Assembly (NCBI GenBank): GCA_937941715.1
Contig: CALDGX010000215.1
Span: 1 to 5,929 of the forward strand
From: an uncultured Chloracidobacterium sp.
Lineage (GTDB): Bacteria > Acidobacteriota > Blastocatellia > Pyrinomonadales > Pyrinomonadaceae
Direction of reading: 5' to 3'
DNA: 5,929 nt
Of the stretch, positions 5,818 to 5,929 are shown one piece after another. Under the pieces are notes generated by a model. The model was not told the origin of the DNA. It searched no databases and saw nothing but the letters and a program-made list of their open reading frames with translations. The position numbers and the translations under genes were made by a program. Every line of letters starts with the position of its first letter. Positions within the stretch are counted from its first letter, which is position 1.

Positions 5818-5929
5818 ATGAGACTTTTTCTAATTGCATTCGCACTTGTGATCACTTTCGCCGCTGCCGTTCCCGCCCAGCAAAAGTCGCTGGCGTTCGA
5901 GGGCGAAAAGCACCTAAAGAATATTAAAC
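5818..5929 (+). CDS. Exported protein, N-terminal fragment; possibly PD40/TolB-like beta-propeller (3' truncated by window edge)
   Basis: 37 residues are visible. A Sec signal peptide is clear: MR, then a hydrophobic core LFLIAFALVITFAAAV (3-18), then VPA|QQ with cleavage expected after A20. The mature start, QQKSLAFEGEKHLKNIK, resembles from memory the beginning of exported PD40/TolB-type beta-propeller proteins common in Acidobacteriota, where 'EKHLKNIKQLTFGG' continues. The propeller itself lies outside the window, so this is a hint only. No SD precedes ATG 5818; a -10-like box ends 8 nt upstream, suggesting leaderless translation. An in-frame ATG at 5800 would add MLYLSN and weaken the signal peptide's n-region. 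It is separated from the pilus operon by the 5753-5810 hairpin and is probably a separate transcription unit. Confidence 0.6.
   Translation, partial: MRLFLIAFALVITFAAAVPAQQKSLAFEGEKHLKNIK

Noticed and set aside
1..5929. CRISPR arrays, tRNA or rRNA genes, insertion sequences, defence genes
   Set aside because: No regularly spaced repeats, tRNA-like cloverleaf, transposase or defence motif was seen on either strand; nearly all of the window is pilus genes.

Overview
This window is most of a type IV pilus (T4P) or type II secretion-like assembly operon on the + strand. It runs from the 3' end of a PilB/GspE-type extension ATPase, through a PilC/GspF-type inner-membrane platform protein, to four consecutive minor-pilin or pseudopilin genes (FimT/GspH-like, PilV/GspI-like, PilW/GspJ-like and a very large PilX-like protein). 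A strong hairpin then separates the operon from the start of a secreted-protein gene that runs off the right edge.

Layout: 2-658, ATPase C-terminal half (5' end outside the window). 726-2156, platform protein. 2174-2794, 2820-3308 and 3333-3974, three class III-type prepilins with G|FSL(I/V)E cleavage sites. 3998-5701, 567-residue PilX-like protein. 5702-5817, intergenic region with a near-palindromic hairpin overlapping a predicted extended -10 promoter. 5818-5929, N-terminus of an exported protein, probably of the PD40/TolB-like beta-propeller type. After the 67-nt pilB-pilC gap, every junction is only 17-25 nt and carries a Shine-Dalgarno (SD) site, which points to one polycistronic mRNA starting upstream of the window.

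How the genes work together (family knowledge): the hexameric ATPase turns the platform protein, which extracts pilins from the inner membrane. The three classical minor pilins plus the PilX-like protein would form the priming or tip complex. The gene order FimT-PilV-PilW-PilX matches the minor-pilin operons of Pseudomonas-type T4P. No PilY1 adhesin, major pilin, prepilin peptidase, retraction ATPase or secretin is present in the window. The unusually large PilX-like protein may supply a tip or adhesive function (inference).

Organism: a Gram-negative-type bacterium with moderately high GC. The divergent ATPase and platform sequences, the long PilX-like protein and the adjacent exported protein containing 'EKHLKNIK' remind me of Acidobacteriota (Blastocatellia-like) genomes. 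That is recall-based and only moderately certain. The genes are recognisable families. The parts that look under-described are the PilX-like C-terminal region, the divergent ATPase motif, the platform protein's N-terminal extension and the hairpin/leaderless promoter at the right end.
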